Positions 29,787-31,567 of a stretch of DNA of 31,567 nt are shown here, piece after piece. The notes beneath the pieces are model-generated. The model had not been told where the DNA came from. It ran no database searches and saw only the letters and a list, made by a program, of their open reading frames with translations. The number at the start of each line of letters is the position of its first letter. The first letter of the stretch is position 1. The translations under genes were made by a program, and so were the position numbers. This DNA comes from CAYYWV01 sp964475385. GTDB lineage: Bacteria > Pseudomonadota > Alphaproteobacteria > JAAXGF01. The stretch is from contig CAYYWV010000015.1 in the NCBI GenBank assembly GCA_964475385.1, positions 1 through 31,567 of the forward strand, in the 5' to 3' direction.

Positions 29787-31567
29787 TCAAGCGCACTTCG
29801 AGTAGCCGCAGGAGGTGCAGAGGTCGCAGCCCTCTTGGTGCATGAGCGCCGGCAGCGAGCATTTTGGGCAATGGCGCAGCCGGCTCTCGCGGGTCTCGTC
29901 GTCCTGGGCCTTGCGCAGGGGCTCGGCGGCGAGGGCGCGCGATTCGGGCGCCGGCATGAAGCCGATGTCGATCATGTGGCGCTCGATCACGTCGCCGATG
30001 GCGGCGATGATCGAGGGCACGTACTTGCCCTCCACCCAATGGCCGCCGCGGGGATCGAACACGGCCTTGAGCTCGTCGACCACGAAGGAGACGTCGCCGC
30101 CGCGGCGGAACACCGCGCTGATCATGCGGGTGAGCGCCACGGTCCAGGCGTAGTGCTCCATGTTCTTCGAGTTGATGAAGATCTCGAAGGGCCGCCGCCG
30201 GCCGTCCTTGATGATGTCGTTGATGGTGATGTACATGGCGTGGTCGCTTTCCGGCCAGCGCAGCTTGTAGGTCGCGCCGGGGAGCGATTCGGGCCGGCTC
30301 AAGGGCTGGGTCATGTAGACCACGCCCCCCGCCTCGAACCGGTCGGCCGCCTGCTTGGGCGCTTTGAGCGGCAGCTCGGCCTGGGTCTCGCGGGGCGCGT
30401 CCTTGGCCTTCTTCTTGTCCTCGGCCGGGCGCTCGAGAACCGCGCCGGTCACCGGGTTGGGCCGGTAGGTGGTGCAGCCCTTGCAGCCGAGCGCATAGGC
30501 CTCGAGGTAGATGTCCTTGAAGTCGTCGAAGGAGATGTCCTCGGGGCAGTTGATGGTCTTCGAGATCGAGCTGTCGACGTAGCGCTGCACCGCGGCCTGG
30601 ACCTTGAGGTGGTCGGCGGGCGTCAATGTGGCGACGTCGACGAAGGCGTCGGTGAGCGGCGCGTCCTCGCCCTTGAGCCGGCGGTAGAGCCGGTAGGCGT
30701 AGTCCGCGACCTCCTCGGCCTGGCGGGCGCCGTCGGGCATGGTGACGTTGCGGGTGTAAGTGTAGCTGAACACCGGCTCGATGCCCGAGGAGACGTTGTC
30801 GGCGAGCAGCGAGATCGTGCCCGTGGGCGCGACCGAGGTGAGCAGCGCGTTGCGAATGCCGGTCTTGGCGATGCCGTCGCGGATATCGTCGTCGAGCCCG
30901 CGCACGGTCTCGCCGGCGAGGTAGGCGTCGGCGTCGAACAAAGGGAAGGCCCCTTTCTCGGCCGCGAGCGCGATCGAGGCCATATAGGCGGCGCGTTGCA
31001 GGCGGTGCATCCAACGCTCGATCGCTTCGAGCGCGCGCGGGCTTCCATAGCGCAGCCCGCACATGATCAGCGCGTCCGCGAGCCCGGTGATGCCGAGCCC
31101 GATGCGGCGCTTGGACCGGGCCTCGCGCTCTTGCGCCGGCAGCGGGAACTGCGAGACGTCGATCGCATTGTCGAGCATGCGCACGGCGATGGGCGCGATC
31201 TCGTCGAGCGCGTCGAGGTCGAGCGCCGCCTCTTCGGTGAACGGATCGCGCACCAGCCGGGCGAGGTTGATCGAGCCCAACAGGCAGGCCCCGTAAGGAG
31301 GCAGCGGCTGCTCGCCGCAGGGGTTGGTCGCGGCGATGGTCTCGCAGTAGGCGAGGTTGTTGCGCGCGTTCACCCGGTCGATGAAGATCACGCCCGGCTC
31401 GGCGTAGGCGTAGGTCGCGCGCATGATCTTGTCCCACAGCGCGCGCGCCGAGACGCTGCGGTAGGTGACGCCGCCGAACACCAAGGGCCAGGCGCGGTCC
31501 TCGCGCACCGCGTCCATGAAGGCGTCGGTGACCAGCACCGAAAGGTTGAACATGCGCAGCCGCCCGG
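29787..31567 (-). CDS. nrdJ: Adenosylcobalamin-dependent (class II) ribonucleotide reductase, C-terminal part
   Basis: The frame is open to the window edge, so the start lies outside; at least 588 residues are visible from MFNLSVLVTDAFMDAV. Active-site segment ATNPCGEQPLPPYGACLLGS holds the Asn, thiyl-radical Cys and Glu of ribonucleotide reductases. GLGITGLADALIMCGL and SVAPTGTISLLADNVSSGIEP are further barrel signatures, and SKTINCPEDISFDDFKDIY precedes the end of the barrel. A TSCPD domain follows (MEHYAWTVALTRMISAVFRR, VFDPRGGHWVEG). The C-terminus CPKCSLPALMHQEGCDLCTS with GYSKC gives paired cysteines that bind zinc or pass electrons from thioredoxin. It reduces ribonucleotides with vitamin B12 in place of an iron or manganese radical subunit. 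Confidence 0.94.
   Translation of the reverse strand, partial: GRLRMFNLSVLVTDAFMDAVREDRAWPLVFGGVTYRSVSARALWDKIMRATYAYAEPGVIFIDRVNARNNLAYCETIAATNPCGEQPLPPYGACLLGSINLARLVRDPFTEEAALDLDALDEIAPIAVRMLDNAIDVSQFPLPAQEREARSKRRIGLGITGLADALIMCGLRYGSPRALEAIERWMHRLQRAAYMASIALAAEKGAFPLFDADAYLAGETVRGLDDDIRDGIAKTGIRNALLTSVAPTGTISLLADNVSSGIEPVFSYTYTRNVTMPDGARQAEEVADYAYRLYRRLKGEDAPLTDAFVDVATLTPADHLKVQAAVQRYVDSSISKTINCPEDISFDDFKDIYLEAYALGCKGCTTYRPNPVTGAVLERPAEDKKKAKDAPRETQAELPLKAPKQAADRFEAGGVVYMTQPLSRPESLPGATYKLRWPESDHAMYITINDIIKDGRRRPFEIFINSKNMEHYAWTVALTRMISAVFRRGGDVSFVVDELKAVFDPRGGHWVEGKYVPSIIAAIGDVIERHMIDIGFMPAPESRALAAEPLRKAQDDETRESRLRHCPKCSLPALMHQEGCDLCTSCGYSKCA

Noticed and set aside
1..31567. CRISPR arrays, tRNA or rRNA genes, insertion sequences, phage genes
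   Set aside because: None seen: no regularly spaced repeats, no cloverleaf-like or rRNA-like stretch recognised by eye, and no transposase or integrase in any frame.

Overview
The window (31,567 bases, very GC-rich, two 100-N scaffold gaps) looks like chromosome of an alphaproteobacterium, probably near the Rhodospirillales. The reasons are gene-order and family habits rather than a marker gene: a metX-metW pair divergent from a chorismate mutase-hisC-tyrA operon, a DUF2125 protein, a B12-dependent class II ribonucleotide reductase, and a PodJ-like small coiled-coil protein. No tRNA, rRNA, insertion sequence, phage gene or CRISPR array was seen. Both N gaps are flanked by the same 55 bases on each side, so they look like unresolved contig overlaps and not missing DNA; removing 155 bases at the second gap restores a broken flippase gene.

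Layout. 1-96: start of a LysE-family exporter. 288-2042: a peptidoglycan-binding membrane protein and a PodJ-like protein, convergent across gap 1. 2197-3786: a cytosolic-looking gamma-glutamyltransferase-family protein. 3989-6482: a tightly overlapping trio of macro-domain ADP-ribosyl hydrolase, ADP-ribose Nudix pyrophosphatase and an O-antigen ligase/polymerase-like membrane protein. 6479-11543 (minus): an export operon of outer-membrane beta-barrel, Wza, Wzc autokinase and a small helical membrane protein. 11736-12455: a GmhB-like phosphatase. 12442-21599 (minus): a seven-gene, mostly overlapping polysaccharide operon running flippase, nucleotidyltransferase-kinase fusion, APH-like kinase, methyltransferase, GT4 glycosyltransferase, Wzy-like polymerase and a GT4-GT26 fusion glycosyltransferase. 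21788-22378: gmhA. 22375-24525: glutathione S-transferase, a methyltransferase and MetW. 24522-25697: metX. 25845-28707: chorismate mutase, hisC, tyrA. 28721-31567: DUF2125 protein and the 3' part of nrdJ.

How it fits together. From about 5.1 to 22.4 kb the region is a Wzx/Wzy-type surface polysaccharide locus. Glycosyltransferases build a lipid-linked repeat, the Wzx-like flippase turns it over, Wzy-like proteins polymerise or ligate it, Wzc controls length, and Wza plus the beta-barrel export it. GmhA and a GmhB-like phosphatase bracket the assembly operon, which suggests, but does not prove, a heptose-containing glycan. No priming sugar-phosphate transferase and no complete nucleotide-sugar pathway is present, so these must lie elsewhere.

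The least explained part is the overlapping kinase pair (nucleotidyltransferase-kinase fusion plus APH-like kinase) with a methyltransferase, all inside the glycan operon. It is the best candidate in the window for an uncharacterised activity, perhaps phosphorylation and methylation of the glycan or its lipid-linked precursor. The ADP-ribose pair coupled to a membrane ligase is the second.
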